From contig NZ_CP101416.1 in NCBI RefSeq assembly GCF_027942295.1, forward strand, positions 2,210,001 to 2,274,000: 64,000 nucleotides of DNA, in the 5' to 3' direction. Position 1 is the stretch's first letter. The number at the start of each line of letters is the position of its first letter. The notes under the pieces are model-generated. The model ran no database searches, was not told the DNA's origin, and saw only the letters and a list, made by a program, of their open reading frames with translations. Positions 1-8,643 of this stretch are shown piece after piece. A program made the position numbers and the translations under genes. Origin of the DNA: Pseudanabaena sp. Chao 1811. Lineage in GTDB: Bacteria > Cyanobacteriota > Cyanobacteriia > Pseudanabaenales > Pseudanabaenaceae.

Positions 1-29
1 GAAATTGAATTACCCAGTGTTCGCTAAAT

Positions 30-56
30 AAAAAGCCTCGCTTTGCGAGGCTTTTT
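30..56. terminator. Perfect 12-bp hairpin with 3-base loop, bidirectional terminator
   Basis: AAAAAGCCTCGC pairs perfectly with GCGAGGCTTTTT around a TTT loop, with A and T tracts on the two sides. It lies just beyond the stop codon of the leftward dehydrogenase gene, so it can end that transcript and any transcript entering from the left. Confidence 0.8.
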
Positions 57-58
57 AT

Positions 59-1165
59 TTAGACGGTGGCGGTAATTGGACTGGTAGTAGAAACCATCGC
101 CGCCAGAACTTGGCTAGGGGAAACAGTGAAGGGTAAGCGATGAATATCGGAATTGGGCTGACAGGCGATCGCGGCAATATGTTCTAATTCGGCAAGAGTG
201 ACTTGACTTAAGCCGAGATCGGCAAGGGTGGTCGGTAAGCCAATCTCTTGATAAAACTTCAGCAATTGATGCCGCGACGAAGCAGCGAGTTGATTGCCTT
301 GAAATTCCTCTAGACGCAATTGCACCAAAATGCCATAGGCAACCTTTTCGCCATGCAATGTGCCGTGGGTTTGATGCAGATGCGTTAATGCATTGTGAAC
401 CGCATGGGCGGCGACAGTGCGACAATTTGCGCCACCGATCCCACCGATCGCACCCGCAAGACATACCGATGCATCGACAACTTCGCGCCATGCTTGACTA
501 TTGGGGTTAGCGATCGCTTCGGCAGACTTTTGAAACAAAATATCACGCAGGATTCTTGCTTCTTGTACGGCGGCGATGACCATCGTTTTCTCGCTACTGC
601 CACTACTGACGGAGGACTCGTACCATTTGGCGATCGCATCGCCAATGCCTGAGACGAGGGTGCGCTTGGGAGCCGTAGCGATTACGTCATAGTCCACAAA
701 CATCATGTCAGGACAGCGATCGAGGGTCACGTCATAATCAAAGGCTCCATGAGCATCATAGACATTGCTAAGGGCTGTCCATGCGGCACAGGTTGCACCA
801 GTGGTCGGTACGGTGACAATCGGTAACTGACATTGATGGGCGACTAATTTCGCAGTATCAAGGACTTTGCCACCACCAATACCGACAATCACATGGGGAT
901 TTTCCTGCTGGACGAGGCGACGCAGCATTGCTAAATTTGCATCACTGCAATCGGCGATCGCTGGTGCATGGATAATTTCGCGATCGGTATTTTGGAAATA
1001 GCTTGCAGTAACTTGACCTGCGGTTTCCCCAGCAATGACTAGAGCTTTATTCCCATAGCGTGACAAATATTTCGGGAGTTGCGCTAAAATCCCGTTTCCC
1101 CGTAAAAGTTGGGCTGGTGCGATCGCTAAAATCGGTAATGCTTCCACCGTAAGTGTGTCTGACAT
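59..1165 (-). CDS. Iron-containing alcohol dehydrogenase family protein, glycerol-dehydrogenase-like
   Basis: The 368-residue protein belongs to the iron-dependent alcohol dehydrogenase/GldA/glycerol-1-phosphate dehydrogenase superfamily. The nucleotide-binding loop GIGGGK lies at about residues 95-100. The metal-binding part is seen as GIGDAIAKWYES (Asp near 176) and the His-rich stretch HAVHNAL...HGEKVAYG near residue 255-280. These enzymes oxidise polyols or reduce small ketones with NAD(P)H in the cytosol. The VPTTGATCAAWTALS region resembles GldA, but substrate cannot be told from sequence. The start ATG at 1165 gives a normal family length. It stands alone between two hairpins and runs the same way as the tetrapyrrole genes upstream, separated from acsF by a 17-bp-stem hairpin. 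Confidence 0.8.
   Translation of the reverse strand: MSDTLTVEALPILAIAPAQLLRGNGILAQLPKYLSRYGNKALVIAGETAGQVTASYFQNTDREIIHAPAIADCSDANLAMLRRLVQQENPHVIVGIGGGKVLDTAKLVAHQCQLPIVTVPTTGATCAAWTALSNVYDAHGAFDYDVTLDRCPDMMFVDYDVIATAPKRTLVSGIGDAIAKWYESSVSSGSSEKTMVIAAVQEARILRDILFQKSAEAIANPNSQAWREVVDASVCLAGAIGGIGGANCRTVAAHAVHNALTHLHQTHGTLHGEKVAYGILVQLRLEEFQGNQLAASSRHQLLKFYQEIGLPTTLADLGLSQVTLAELEHIAAIACQPNSDIHRLPFTVSPSQVLAAMVSTTSPITATV
273..309. other. placeholder-free note: no separate signal inside the dehydrogenase gene here
   Basis: This stretch is ordinary coding sequence of the dehydrogenase and no independent element is seen in it. It is listed only to state that the similarly placed hairpin upstream, at 1273-1309, lies outside the gene. 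Confidence 0.1.
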
Positions 1166-1272
1166 CAGGTTAAGACATGGTAAACATAAGTTTTATTCTA
1201 TCTCTTCCACTTCTAAATCTGCCAATTTTATAGCGCTTTTCAAGCAAGAGAGGTACAGAGACAACCCTCTGT

Positions 1273-1309
1273 ACTAGAAATGATGACGCTTTGCGTCATC
1301 ATTTCTAGT
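1273..1309. terminator. Perfect 17-bp-stem hairpin downstream of acsF
   Basis: ACTAGAAATGATGACGC pairs with its exact complement around a TTT loop. It lies between the acsF stop codon (1331) and the next gene. There is no clear T tract, so it may end transcripts in a factor-assisted way or only protect the 3' end. It shares the GCGC-type apex with a TTT loop seen in several other hairpins in this window. Confidence 0.6.
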
Positions 1310-1330
1310 GAAATAAGTTCAGGCTAATTT

Positions 1331-2407
1331 TTAATGAACTTTGCCCCGTTGAGCTTCAGCATCAATGGGTTTGAGTAGATACACCAGTAGCAATTGCCAG
1401 AAAATTGCGAGGAATAGGGGCCATTTTTGTAAGGTCTTCACAAATTGGGGGCGATCGCTATCATTAATTGCCATCAGTTGGAAATTGTAGTCAGCACATT
1501 TCTCTAATCTAGGGAAAAATTCGGGATGACTGGTATCTAATACCGCAGGAAAGGCACTGATCGAGGTTTTGTTAGTATTGATCACCACGTCCTTATTGTA
1601 TTGGCGAGCATCTAAACCGATGGATTTATAGAAATCAGCCCGTTCAAATACAGTGATTGTGTGGGTGGCAAATACGGTCAACAGGAAGAAACGCGCCCAG
1701 AGTTTGGCTTGCCATGTTCCCCATAAATCGGGCTGCGATCGCAATAGCACCTTAAAGAAATCGCCATGACGATTTTCATCTTGACACCAACTTTCAAAGT
1801 ATTTGAAAAGAGGATAGAAGCGGTTTTCAGGATGATTCTGCATATGATAATGCACGAGAATATAGCGCCAATAACCAATTTTCTCAGAGAGGTAAACCGA
1901 GTAAATTACCCATTCTGGTTTGAAGAAGGTATAGCTGCGTTTTTTCGTCATATTGACCAAATCCAGCGATAGATGAAAATCTTTCATTGCTTTATTTAAG
2001 AAGCCTGCATGGCGTGCTTCATCTCTAGCCATCAGGTTAAAGGCTTCCGATAAGAGAGGATTACGATCTTTGAGTTGACGCGATAATTCCTTAAACAGCA
2101 GAAAGCCTGAAAATTCGGAAGTGCAAGAACGCTCTAGAAAGTCAATGAAGGCGGCGCGGGTTTCCTCATCAATATGTTCCCAAGACTGTTCAAACTCCTT
2201 ATCGCGCTTGAAGTGATTGCGATTGTAGTCAGTACGCAGTTCTTCGACCACAGCTTCAAGTTCCGCCTGTTGCGAAGAAGTATCCATCTGGGCAACCGCA
2301 TCATAGTCGGTGGTGTAGAACCTTGGTGTTAATAGAGTTTCTTTAACAGGAATTTTAATGCCATCACGGAGGAGTTCGGGTTCGGGTCTAGATTGGATAG
2401 AAACCAT
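1331..2407 (-). CDS. acsF: Magnesium-protoporphyrin IX monomethyl ester (oxidative) cyclase
   Basis: The 358-residue diiron enzyme makes the fifth (isocyclic) ring of chlorophyll from Mg-protoporphyrin IX monomethyl ester, using oxygen. Two ferritin-like ligand motifs are visible: E130-A-R-H133 and E211-N-R-H214. The length is normal for AcsF. It is the last gene of a leftward group ho, hemN, hemerythrin gene, acsF. In Synechocystis the low-oxygen isoform gene chlAII sits with ho2 and hemN and is induced under micro-oxic conditions, so by context this is probably the ChlAII-type isoform rather than the aerobic one. The isoform assignment is inferred from gene order. Confidence 0.92.
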   Translation of the reverse strand: MVSIQSRPEPELLRDGIKIPVKETLLTPRFYTTDYDAVAQMDTSSQQAELEAVVEELRTDYNRNHFKRDKEFEQSWEHIDEETRAAFIDFLERSCTSEFSGFLLFKELSRQLKDRNPLLSEAFNLMARDEARHAGFLNKAMKDFHLSLDLVNMTKKRSYTFFKPEWVIYSVYLSEKIGYWRYILVHYHMQNHPENRFYPLFKYFESWCQDENRHGDFFKVLLRSQPDLWGTWQAKLWARFFLLTVFATHTITVFERADFYKSIGLDARQYNKDVVINTNKTSISAFPAVLDTSHPEFFPRLEKCADYNFQLMAINDSDRPQFVKTLQKWPLFLAIFWQLLLVYLLKPIDAEAQRGKVH

Positions 2408-2443
2408 AGTAGTAATTAGTTATATAAAGTTTAAAAATATTGG

Positions 2444-2478
2444 ATTTTAATGAGAGCGCTTTGCGCTCTCATTAAAAT
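2444..2478. repeat. Perfect 16-bp-stem hairpin overlapping the hemerythrin stop codon
   Basis: ATTTTAATGAGAGCGC and its exact complement flank a TTT loop. The left part of the hairpin encodes the last residues (NESAKRSH) and stop of the hemerythrin gene, so the hairpin supplies the protein's C-terminus. It lies between the hemerythrin and acsF genes of the operon and could lower or separate acsF expression. Confidence 0.75.
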
Positions 2479-2890
2479 TGTCTTTTTGAAAGAAGCGAAT
2501 CATCTTCTGGTCTTCACCCTTGATGTGGTGAGACAGCCATTCAGTCAGGAATTGGGTGATATCGGTAGTAATGGCATCGCGATCGCGAAATTTCTTTAGT
2601 AGATGAGACACCTTATTGACGAGATGATCATGGGTCTGTTTATGTCGCTCATAGTCAGGATAATTGATGGACAACATTAAGGTTTCTTCGGTCTGAAAAT
2701 GCTCAACTGTGTGACTAGCTAAGCGATTTAAGATTTCATACATGGTGTCAAAGTCCTGCTTTGTGACCACGGCATCATGCAAAACATTCACGATTTCAAA
2801 GAGTTCTTGATGTTCTTGATCTACCTGTAAGTTGCCAGTTTCATAGTCTGTATGCCAATAAGCGATCGGTTTCGTCAAAGTCAATGTCAT
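2447..2890 (-). CDS. Bacteriohemerythrin-family oxygen-binding protein
   Basis: The protein of about 147 residues has the hemerythrin four-helix pattern that holds a non-heme diiron site. In order: YWHTDYETG, HQELFE, HTVEHFQTEE, HKQTHDH and HHIKGEDQKM, giving the expected H...HxxxE...HxxxH...HxxxxD ligands. Bacteriohemerythrins bind O2 and serve as carriers, buffers or sensors. The ATG at 2890 fits the usual N-terminus better than the upstream ATG at 2911, which adds MYLLLIS. It lies between hemN and acsF in the same direction, so it could manage O2 or iron for an oxygen-free radical-SAM step and an oxygen-using diiron step. That role is inference. The last codons lie inside a hairpin. Confidence 0.85.
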   Translation of the reverse strand: MTLTLTKPIAYWHTDYETGNLQVDQEHQELFEIVNVLHDAVVTKQDFDTMYEILNRLASHTVEHFQTEETLMLSINYPDYERHKQTHDHLVNKVSHLLKKFRDRDAITTDITQFLTEWLSHHIKGEDQKMIRFFQKDNFNESAKRSH

Positions 2891-2935
2891 AGAAATTAAT
2901 AATAGATACATCGGTTTAGCACTTTGCGCTAAATC

Positions 2936-3087
2936 ACTGGTGTTATGTGGAAGCTTACAAGACCCTCACCCCTAGCCCCTCTCCCCTTTTGGGAGAGGGG
3001 AACAAGAATTTAGTCTTACTCCTCCTCTCCCTTAATGGGAGAGGGGGCTGGGGGGTGAGGGCGATATCTATTTCACGTAACATCAGT
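2936..3087. mobile_element. MITE-like element, family I (ACTGATGTTACGT ends), copy 1
   Basis: The 152-bp element begins ACTGGTGTTATGT and ends ACGTAACATCAGT, which are imperfect terminal inverted repeats. Its centre holds two long arms of the GAGAGGGG/CCCCTCTC type. TAAAT occurs at 2930-2934 and 3088-3092, consistent with a 5-bp target duplication if one extra C belongs to the left end. It carries no gene. A second copy lies at 35314-35467. The right end abuts the hemN stop codon, so the element separates hemN from the hemerythrin gene and would fold into a large hairpin in the operon transcript. Confidence 0.75.
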
Positions 3088-4490
3088 TAAATAGATTTAG
3101 AAAATCTGCCTGTTTCGTTTTTGACGAGATAGCTATCAAAGACCGAGGCAATATTACGGATCAGCAACCTTCCCGCAGGCTTAACCTCAATGTGGTCTTG
3201 TCTCAATTCAATCAAGCCATCAGCCTCTAACTGGCGCAACTTTAAGCGTTCGTCGGCAAAGTATTTACCAAAATCGCGATCGCAGGTTAGATGATATTTA
3301 GATTCAATTTCCCTCTGTGAAAGTTCAAATTGACACATCAATTCCATAATGATGGAACGACGCAAAATGTCATCGGCATTCAGCTTGACACCACGTTCGA
3401 TGGGTAACTCACCTGCATCGATCGCCTTGTAAAAGTCTTGCAAGCCCTTATGATTTTGGGTATAGACATTTTGCAGCATACTGATCGAAGTCATCCCAAA
3501 TCCCAAGAGGTCAGACTCAGGCTTGGTGGTATATCCCTGAAAATTGCGGTGTAGTTTTCCTTGACGTTGCGCGATCGCTAATTCATCATTGGGCTTAGCG
3601 AAGTGATCCATACCAATGAACACATAGCCATGCTTGGTCAAAGTTTCAATTGTCATTTCCATGATTTGCAACTTCTCTTCAGGGGAAGGCAAAGTTGCGG
3701 GATCGATCTTCTTCTTTTGTAAAGGCTTTAGCCAAGGCACATAGGCAAAGTTAAATACGGCAACGCGATCAGGATTGAGAGCAATGGTTTTCGCGAGGGT
3801 TTCATGGAATGTCTCTAGGTTTTGATAGGGCAATCCATAGATTAAATCCACATTCACGCCTTCAAATCCCACTTCACGCATCCAGCGCATTCCATCAAAG
3901 AGCATGTCTTCAGGTTGAATCCGATTGACTGCTTCTTGAACTTGGGGATTAAAATCCTGAATGCCAAAGCTAATACGGTTAAAGCCGAGATCTCTTAAGC
4001 CCTGTAGATATTCTTTAGTTAGCGATCGCGGATTGACCTCAATGGAAATTTCGGCATCTTGCTCAAAGGTAAAATGCTTTTGGAAAGAATGCCACAGACG
4101 TTCCACTTGATCGAAAGAGAAATAATTGGGAGTGCCGCCGCCCCAGTGCATTTGTTGGACGAGGCGATCGCGATCTACCGTTGCGGCAACCTGCTCAATA
4201 TGGCGAATCAAATATCCTAGATAGGGTTCCGCAATTTCTTTGCGAGTGCTAATTACGGTGTTGCAGCCGCAAAAATAGCAGGGCGCATCACAAAAGGGAA
4301 TATGGGCATAGAGGGATAGTGGTGTCTTCTGCAAGTTTCCTGCAGCGATCGCTCCACGAAAATCGATTTGTTCAAAATTTTCGTGGAGTTCTGTTGCAGG
4401 AGGATAACTTGTATATCTTGGTACGGGCTGGTTGTACTTATGTAAGAGGTTAATGTCGAACTTAACTGTTTGCTCTAATGTATTCATCAA
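3087..4490 (-). CDS. hemN: Oxygen-independent coproporphyrinogen III dehydrogenase
   Basis: The 467-residue radical-SAM enzyme decarboxylates coproporphyrinogen III to protoporphyrinogen IX without O2. The 4Fe-4S cluster motif CxxxCxxC is C67, C71 and C74 (HIPFCDAPCYFCGC), and the family-typical GGGTPNYF follows. The N-terminal PVPRYTSYPPA and the C-terminal HemN domain are present, so this is a full-length HemN rather than the shorter HemW. It starts 39 bases after the ho stop codon, suggesting co-transcription. The combination with ho and acsF matches the low-oxygen tetrapyrrole set known from Synechocystis. The stop codon touches the right end of a MITE-like element. Confidence 0.93.
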   Translation of the reverse strand: MMNTLEQTVKFDINLLHKYNQPVPRYTSYPPATELHENFEQIDFRGAIAAGNLQKTPLSLYAHIPFCDAPCYFCGCNTVISTRKEIAEPYLGYLIRHIEQVAATVDRDRLVQQMHWGGGTPNYFSFDQVERLWHSFQKHFTFEQDAEISIEVNPRSLTKEYLQGLRDLGFNRISFGIQDFNPQVQEAVNRIQPEDMLFDGMRWMREVGFEGVNVDLIYGLPYQNLETFHETLAKTIALNPDRVAVFNFAYVPWLKPLQKKKIDPATLPSPEEKLQIMEMTIETLTKHGYVFIGMDHFAKPNDELAIAQRQGKLHRNFQGYTTKPESDLLGFGMTSISMLQNVYTQNHKGLQDFYKAIDAGELPIERGVKLNADDILRRSIIMELMCQFELSQREIESKYHLTCDRDFGKYFADERLKLRQLEADGLIELRQDHIEVKPAGRLLIRNIASVFDSYLVKNETGRFSKSI

Positions 4491-4529
4491 ATCTTATAAG
4501 CTTTATTAAAAATATTGAATGAAAACTCG

Positions 4530-5261
4530 CTATACCGTTACAGGATGTCCACGACGTTCGGTACTACCAACCCGATCCTGTTTGGTTAGTAGTTCAAATA
4601 CATGGGGATCAATGACCGCTCTCACATCTGCTTCTAACTCATCAACCACATTCCGATTGAGGGTAAAAGCATAATTTGCCTCTTCGACAATTCTTTCAAC
4701 CGTTGCCTCATCCACCTCAAGGGAATCCAAAGCTTGACGATATTTATCTTTAAAATCCTTCTTGGCTTCTACCGTTGGCAATTGGTCAAATTCGTAAAAA
4801 GTTGTACCATGCTCATCGGGTAAGTCGAGTGCCGATCGCACGATATGCTTCAAGGCTTGACCGCCAGATAAATCGCCCATATAACGGGTATAGGAATGGG
4901 CAATCAGCAACGCAGGATCAGTATTAGAAATTTCCTTGAGGCGATCGACGTAGGCTTGTCCTGCTTTTAAAGGCACAATTTCGGAACGCCAATTTTCACC
5001 ATAATAGAAGGCTAAATCCTGTTCTAAATTTTGTTGGCGATTGAGTTCTTGGAAATATAATTTGCCAACAATAGGATGTTGCTGATGCCGACGAAATTCC
5101 TCTTCGAGGGTGCTATACACAAGATAAAGATTTGCCAATAATTTCCTAAAAGGAACGGTCTCCACAATTCCCTTGAGAAAGCATTTCATAAATGCAGTGT
5201 TCTCTGCGGCAGTATGTGATTTCTGTGTACCTTCGCGCAGACGGTTAGCTAGGTGACTCAT
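4530..5261 (-). CDS. ho: Heme oxygenase (biliverdin-forming)
   Basis: The 243-residue protein opens heme to biliverdin IX-alpha, CO and iron, using ferredoxin and O2; biliverdin feeds phycobilin synthesis. The proximal heme ligand is His16 in the N-terminal GTQKSHTAAEN motif, and the distal helix GDLSGGQ lies at 129-135. It is the first gene of the leftward ho-hemN-hemerythrin-acsF group. By synteny it corresponds to the low-oxygen isoform HO2 of Synechocystis, but sequence alone does not prove the isoform. A perfect 10-bp inverted repeat lies 40-85 bases upstream of its start codon. Confidence 0.92.
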   Translation of the reverse strand: MSHLANRLREGTQKSHTAAENTAFMKCFLKGIVETVPFRKLLANLYLVYSTLEEEFRRHQQHPIVGKLYFQELNRQQNLEQDLAFYYGENWRSEIVPLKAGQAYVDRLKEISNTDPALLIAHSYTRYMGDLSGGQALKHIVRSALDLPDEHGTTFYEFDQLPTVEAKKDFKDKYRQALDSLEVDEATVERIVEEANYAFTLNRNVVDELEADVRAVIDPHVFELLTKQDRVGSTERRGHPVTV

Positions 5262-5300
5262 CGACAGTTACTCACGAATTTTAATGGCATCATCCTAGAC

Positions 5301-5345
5301 CTTATACTTATATATAATGTCAAGCAAAGTTATGTTAAGTATAAG
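5301..5345 (-). promoter_or_regulatory. Promoter/operator candidate upstream of ho
   Basis: CTTATACTTA at 5301-5310 and TAAGTATAAG at 5336-5345 form a perfect 10-bp inverted repeat with a 25-base spacer. On the minus strand the spacer contains TTGACA followed by AT-rich sequence. The low-oxygen operon of Synechocystis is controlled by the MarR-type regulator ChlR, and dyad sites are usual for MarR proteins. Binding by a ChlR homologue here is inferred. Confidence 0.4.
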
Positions 5346-5421
5346 CTCGTGACTTTTATACGCTCTTCAGCTTGTGAACGTTATTTATGTGCGATCGCTT
5401 AACAAGCGCCATAGAATTTGT

Positions 5422-8400
5422 TCAGATGATCGATATCAAAGGTTTTGTAGCATTGATGTAAAGGAAGCGATCGCTTGTTTGTTCTTTCACAACGGTAAAT
5501 CCTAAACTGTCGATTAAATCTAGCAATTCTTGTTTTTTATCTATCCATCGAGTGATGGTTTCAGCGATGAGGAGACTGCCGCCGCCCTTGAGGGTGCGAT
5601 GGGCTTCTTGAAGATAGTCAGCGTAGTTTAGACCCATAAGAGATAGGGAAAAGATGGCGACATCGAGGGTTGCATCTGGGAGAGGTGTATGGGAGATGTC
5701 ACAGGCTTGTACTTTTGCGTTGATGGCGATGTGGTCGAAGGAATGGACTTGGTGATTGGGAAGTAATTCGGCGAGTTTGGCTTCACCGCAACCGAAGTCA
5801 CCGATCTGGAGATTGGTATAGTTTTGAAGTTTTTCGGCAATTTTTTCGTAGGGAATTTCCTGCCATGTTTCACGGGCGGCGCGATAGAGGTGGTGGTATT
5901 GATACCATTCTTCGGGATTGGCTTTGAGCCGATCGCCTGTGGTGTGGCTGTAGGAATTATTGAAGCGGTTGTTCATCGCTGAGAAGTCCCCAAAGCGGCG
6001 TTGTAGGATTTTAGCGATCGCTTCGGGTAAGGTGACGCGTAACTCTTCACGGTTGATTTCGTAGATGTCGCCACTGTCAACGCGATTGATCCATGTTTGT
6101 AGGGCTTCTCCTGCTTTTTGGAGGACGACTTTTTCCGATGCGAGTTCGCCTTTGGGAATTACGCCATCGATCGCGGTGTCAGCGAGGGACTTTTTCCATT
6201 GGATGCGACTCCATCGGTATTGGCGATCCCATGACCAGATATCGCCTTGATGGTCGAGGATAACTTGGGGAATGATTACTTCGACTTTAGCAAAGGATGA
6301 TTTTTGGCGATAGATGCGCCCGACTAGTTGCTCGTATTCGGCATGAGTCCAAGGGAGGCTGGCAATAATCAGGCGATCGCAGACATATTGCAGTCCATCT
6401 ACGCCTGTGCCGATGGGAGCCGTGCCGATGAGAATGTCGATTTCTCTGGCGATGAATTTCTGTTTGGCGGAATCACGGTCTTTAGTATCTTCTACGCCTG
6501 TGAATAAGCCCACCTTGTAACCTGCGGCGGCGATCGCCTTGCGGAGTGGTTCGACCATACCATCGACATAGTGGGTATAGATGAGGGTTCCTGTTTTGAG
6601 ATGGGCGATAATGGTGTCGATTTTAGCTGAGAGGAGGACTTGCTCGACGGCGAGGGGGCTGGTTTTGATGGCGGCGATGAGTTGGGGGCGCAGGTGTTCG
6701 CCTGAGATTTCGGGAAAGCTTTCGGCGATCGCAATCTTGTAATTGGGACGATAGCGGATGCCATGAAGCATCAGTTTTTCATGCATGGCAAGGGCATTGG
6801 CGATTGTGCTGAAGGTTTTCAGCTCGTCAAATTTTTCGCCTCTAGTCATTTCTAGCAGTGCCTTGGCTTCGTAGAGGTTGTTGATTACGGGTGTGGCGCT
6901 CATGCCTAAGACGCAGAGTTCAGGATTTTGGCGGGATGCTTCGGAGAGTAGGTAGTTAAGGGTTTTGCGGCGTTTGCTTTCTTTGTTGGGACTGGGATCG
7001 CGTTGTTTGACGTTTTGGATTTCATCGATGACGACAAAATCGATCTGGTGATTGGCGAGGATGTTGCCGACAAGTTCGGCGGAGTAGGGTTGTTGGAATT
7101 TCTCGAAGTTGAGGATGAGATAGTTATGTTGTTTGCGATCTACGCTGATTTCACCGCGTTCTTTTTGGTAAATGATGCTGTCGGGATAGACTTGGGCGAT
7201 CGCTTTTGCCCATCCTTCGATGGTGCTGTTAAAGGCGATGATGATCGTGAATTTGGCGTTAATGACGCGACTGGCAAAGATAGCGGATATGGTTTTCCCT
7301 GCGCCAACTCCTGACCAGTTGCCGATCCTTCTTTCCGTGAGGATGCGATAGGCAGTGAGGCGTTGCATCAGGTTGGGTGGATATGGGAAGTTATAGCCGT
7401 TGGGTATGGTTAGGTTTGCTGCGCCATCGTGTTGACTGAGGAAGCGATCGCGGATCGTCTGAAAGTATGTGCCGCCTGTTTCGTTGCGAAGTCTGTCTAG
7501 GTCAAAGGTGGGGTCGTTGTTTAGGCAGGTTTGCCATAGGGCGCTAACGCGATTACAGATTAGAAATTCTATGGTTTCATAATCTGAGGTAATTCCTGCT
7601 TCTACAAGTAAATCAACTGCTTTTAGAGAGTCAAAGGATTTTAGTTGAGGTAGGTCATTAGATACAGTCTTAGAGTCATCAGGAACTACATCTTTTTCTA
7701 ATTCTTCGGTATCTACATCATCATCAAGATCACTTTCAGTATTTTCGGGTTTACTTTCTTCTTTGTTTGTTAATTCTTCTAACTGATTAACTATCTCATT
7801 AAATTTAGCTTCTTTATCTTGATCTTCATCAGAACCTAAATCTTTAATCTTTTTAAGTGTTTCAGCATTTTTCTGTTTGTTCCCAAGAGAGGCAATCATG
7901 CCATTTTGTCTCATGATTGCATAAAGTTCAGAAGACTCTAAGCTTAATAAGATAGGCTTTAGGCTATATAAAAAGCTCAGAATGGCATTTGGTCGCCATA
8001 AATTGATGATACCTAACCAGTCTCCATAACCTAACCAACTTTTATTCTTATATACATCATGAGGATTAGTAGGGATGTCTTCAGGCTTATTTCCTGATTT
8101 TGTCCACTCTATCCACTCTTGCCTACTTTTGATATTAAGTTGATGTACAAACTTACGAGCTTCCTCAAATGAGCGATATTTACGATTAAAGACTGCAACT
8201 GTACCAGTTCCTAACCAATCACCCCAACCTTTCCAACCTTGATTCTTGTAAACTTTAGTAGGATCAGCAGGAATATCATCAGGTTGCAAGTTAGTTTTTA
8301 CCCAATTATTCCATTCCTGCCTACTTTGTAATTGAAGTTTATGGACAAATAGTTTTGCAGACTCAAATGATCGGTAACTTTTATTTTGCGGAGCAACTAC

Positions 8401-8643
8401 ATTTGTACCTAGCCAATCACCTAGACTTTCCCAACCCGTATCTTTATAAACTTTTTCAGGAGCAGACGGTATGTTATCAGGTCTGGCTTCTGATTTTCTC
8501 CATGTTGTCCATTCTTGATTATTTTTTAACTGAAGTTTATGAACAAACTTTCGCGCTTCCTCAAAAGGTAAAAAGCTACGATCAACAACTGCAATTATCC
8601 CTGTCCCCAGCCAATCTCCCCATCCACTCCATCCTGAATTCAT
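5422..8643 (-). CDS. Integrase-type repeat array, SF2 helicase and Rrp8-like methyltransferase fusion (3' part of an IS-interrupted gene)
   Basis: The 1073-residue part has three sections. Residues 1-215 hold tandem units with GDWLGTG, SFEEARKFVHQL, SRQEW and KPEDIPTNPHDVYK, resembling the phage-integrase repeat unit. Residues 425-790 are a superfamily-2 helicase/translocase: P-loop GVGAGKT 445-451, DEIQ 540-543, SAT 582-584 and QLVGRIYR 772-779. Residues 890-1073 resemble Rrp8-type SAM methyltransferases (GDFGCGE 948-954, ACDISHTPLPD, FSLSLMG). The frame stays open beyond this ATG to 8870, where an IS is inserted; the original start is at 10249. The intact protein would have been about 1188 residues. 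Whether translation restarts at 8643 is unknown. The function may be in defence or mobile-element biology, but this is not shown. Confidence 0.75.
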   Translation of the reverse strand: MNSGWSGWGDWLGTGIIAVVDRSFLPFEEARKFVHKLQLKNNQEWTTWRKSEARPDNIPSAPEKVYKDTGWESLGDWLGTNVVAPQNKSYRSFESAKLFVHKLQLQSRQEWNNWVKTNLQPDDIPADPTKVYKNQGWKGWGDWLGTGTVAVFNRKYRSFEEARKFVHQLNIKSRQEWIEWTKSGNKPEDIPTNPHDVYKNKSWLGYGDWLGIINLWRPNAILSFLYSLKPILLSLESSELYAIMRQNGMIASLGNKQKNAETLKKIKDLGSDEDQDKEAKFNEIVNQLEELTNKEESKPENTESDLDDDVDTEELEKDVVPDDSKTVSNDLPQLKSFDSLKAVDLLVEAGITSDYETIEFLICNRVSALWQTCLNNDPTFDLDRLRNETGGTYFQTIRDRFLSQHDGAANLTIPNGYNFPYPPNLMQRLTAYRILTERRIGNWSGVGAGKTISAIFASRVINAKFTIIIAFNSTIEGWAKAIAQVYPDSIIYQKERGEISVDRKQHNYLILNFEKFQQPYSAELVGNILANHQIDFVVIDEIQNVKQRDPSPNKESKRRKTLNYLLSEASRQNPELCVLGMSATPVINNLYEAKALLEMTRGEKFDELKTFSTIANALAMHEKLMLHGIRYRPNYKIAIAESFPEISGEHLRPQLIAAIKTSPLAVEQVLLSAKIDTIIAHLKTGTLIYTHYVDGMVEPLRKAIAAAGYKVGLFTGVEDTKDRDSAKQKFIAREIDILIGTAPIGTGVDGLQYVCDRLIIASLPWTHAEYEQLVGRIYRQKSSFAKVEVIIPQVILDHQGDIWSWDRQYRWSRIQWKKSLADTAIDGVIPKGELASEKVVLQKAGEALQTWINRVDSGDIYEINREELRVTLPEAIAKILQRRFGDFSAMNNRFNNSYSHTTGDRLKANPEEWYQYHHLYRAARETWQEIPYEKIAEKLQNYTNLQIGDFGCGEAKLAELLPNHQVHSFDHIAINAKVQACDISHTPLPDATLDVAIFSLSLMGLNYADYLQEAHRTLKGGGSLLIAETITRWIDKKQELLDLIDSLGFTVVKEQTSDRFLYINATKPLISII

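Noticed and set aside
273-309. Separate element inside the dehydrogenase gene
   Set aside because: A feature entry at these positions carries no signal of its own; the real hairpin is at 1273-1309. The low confidence given there should be read as absence.
395-652. Plus-strand open frame within the dehydrogenase gene
   Set aside because: It is antisense to a clear enzyme gene, with no independent family features.
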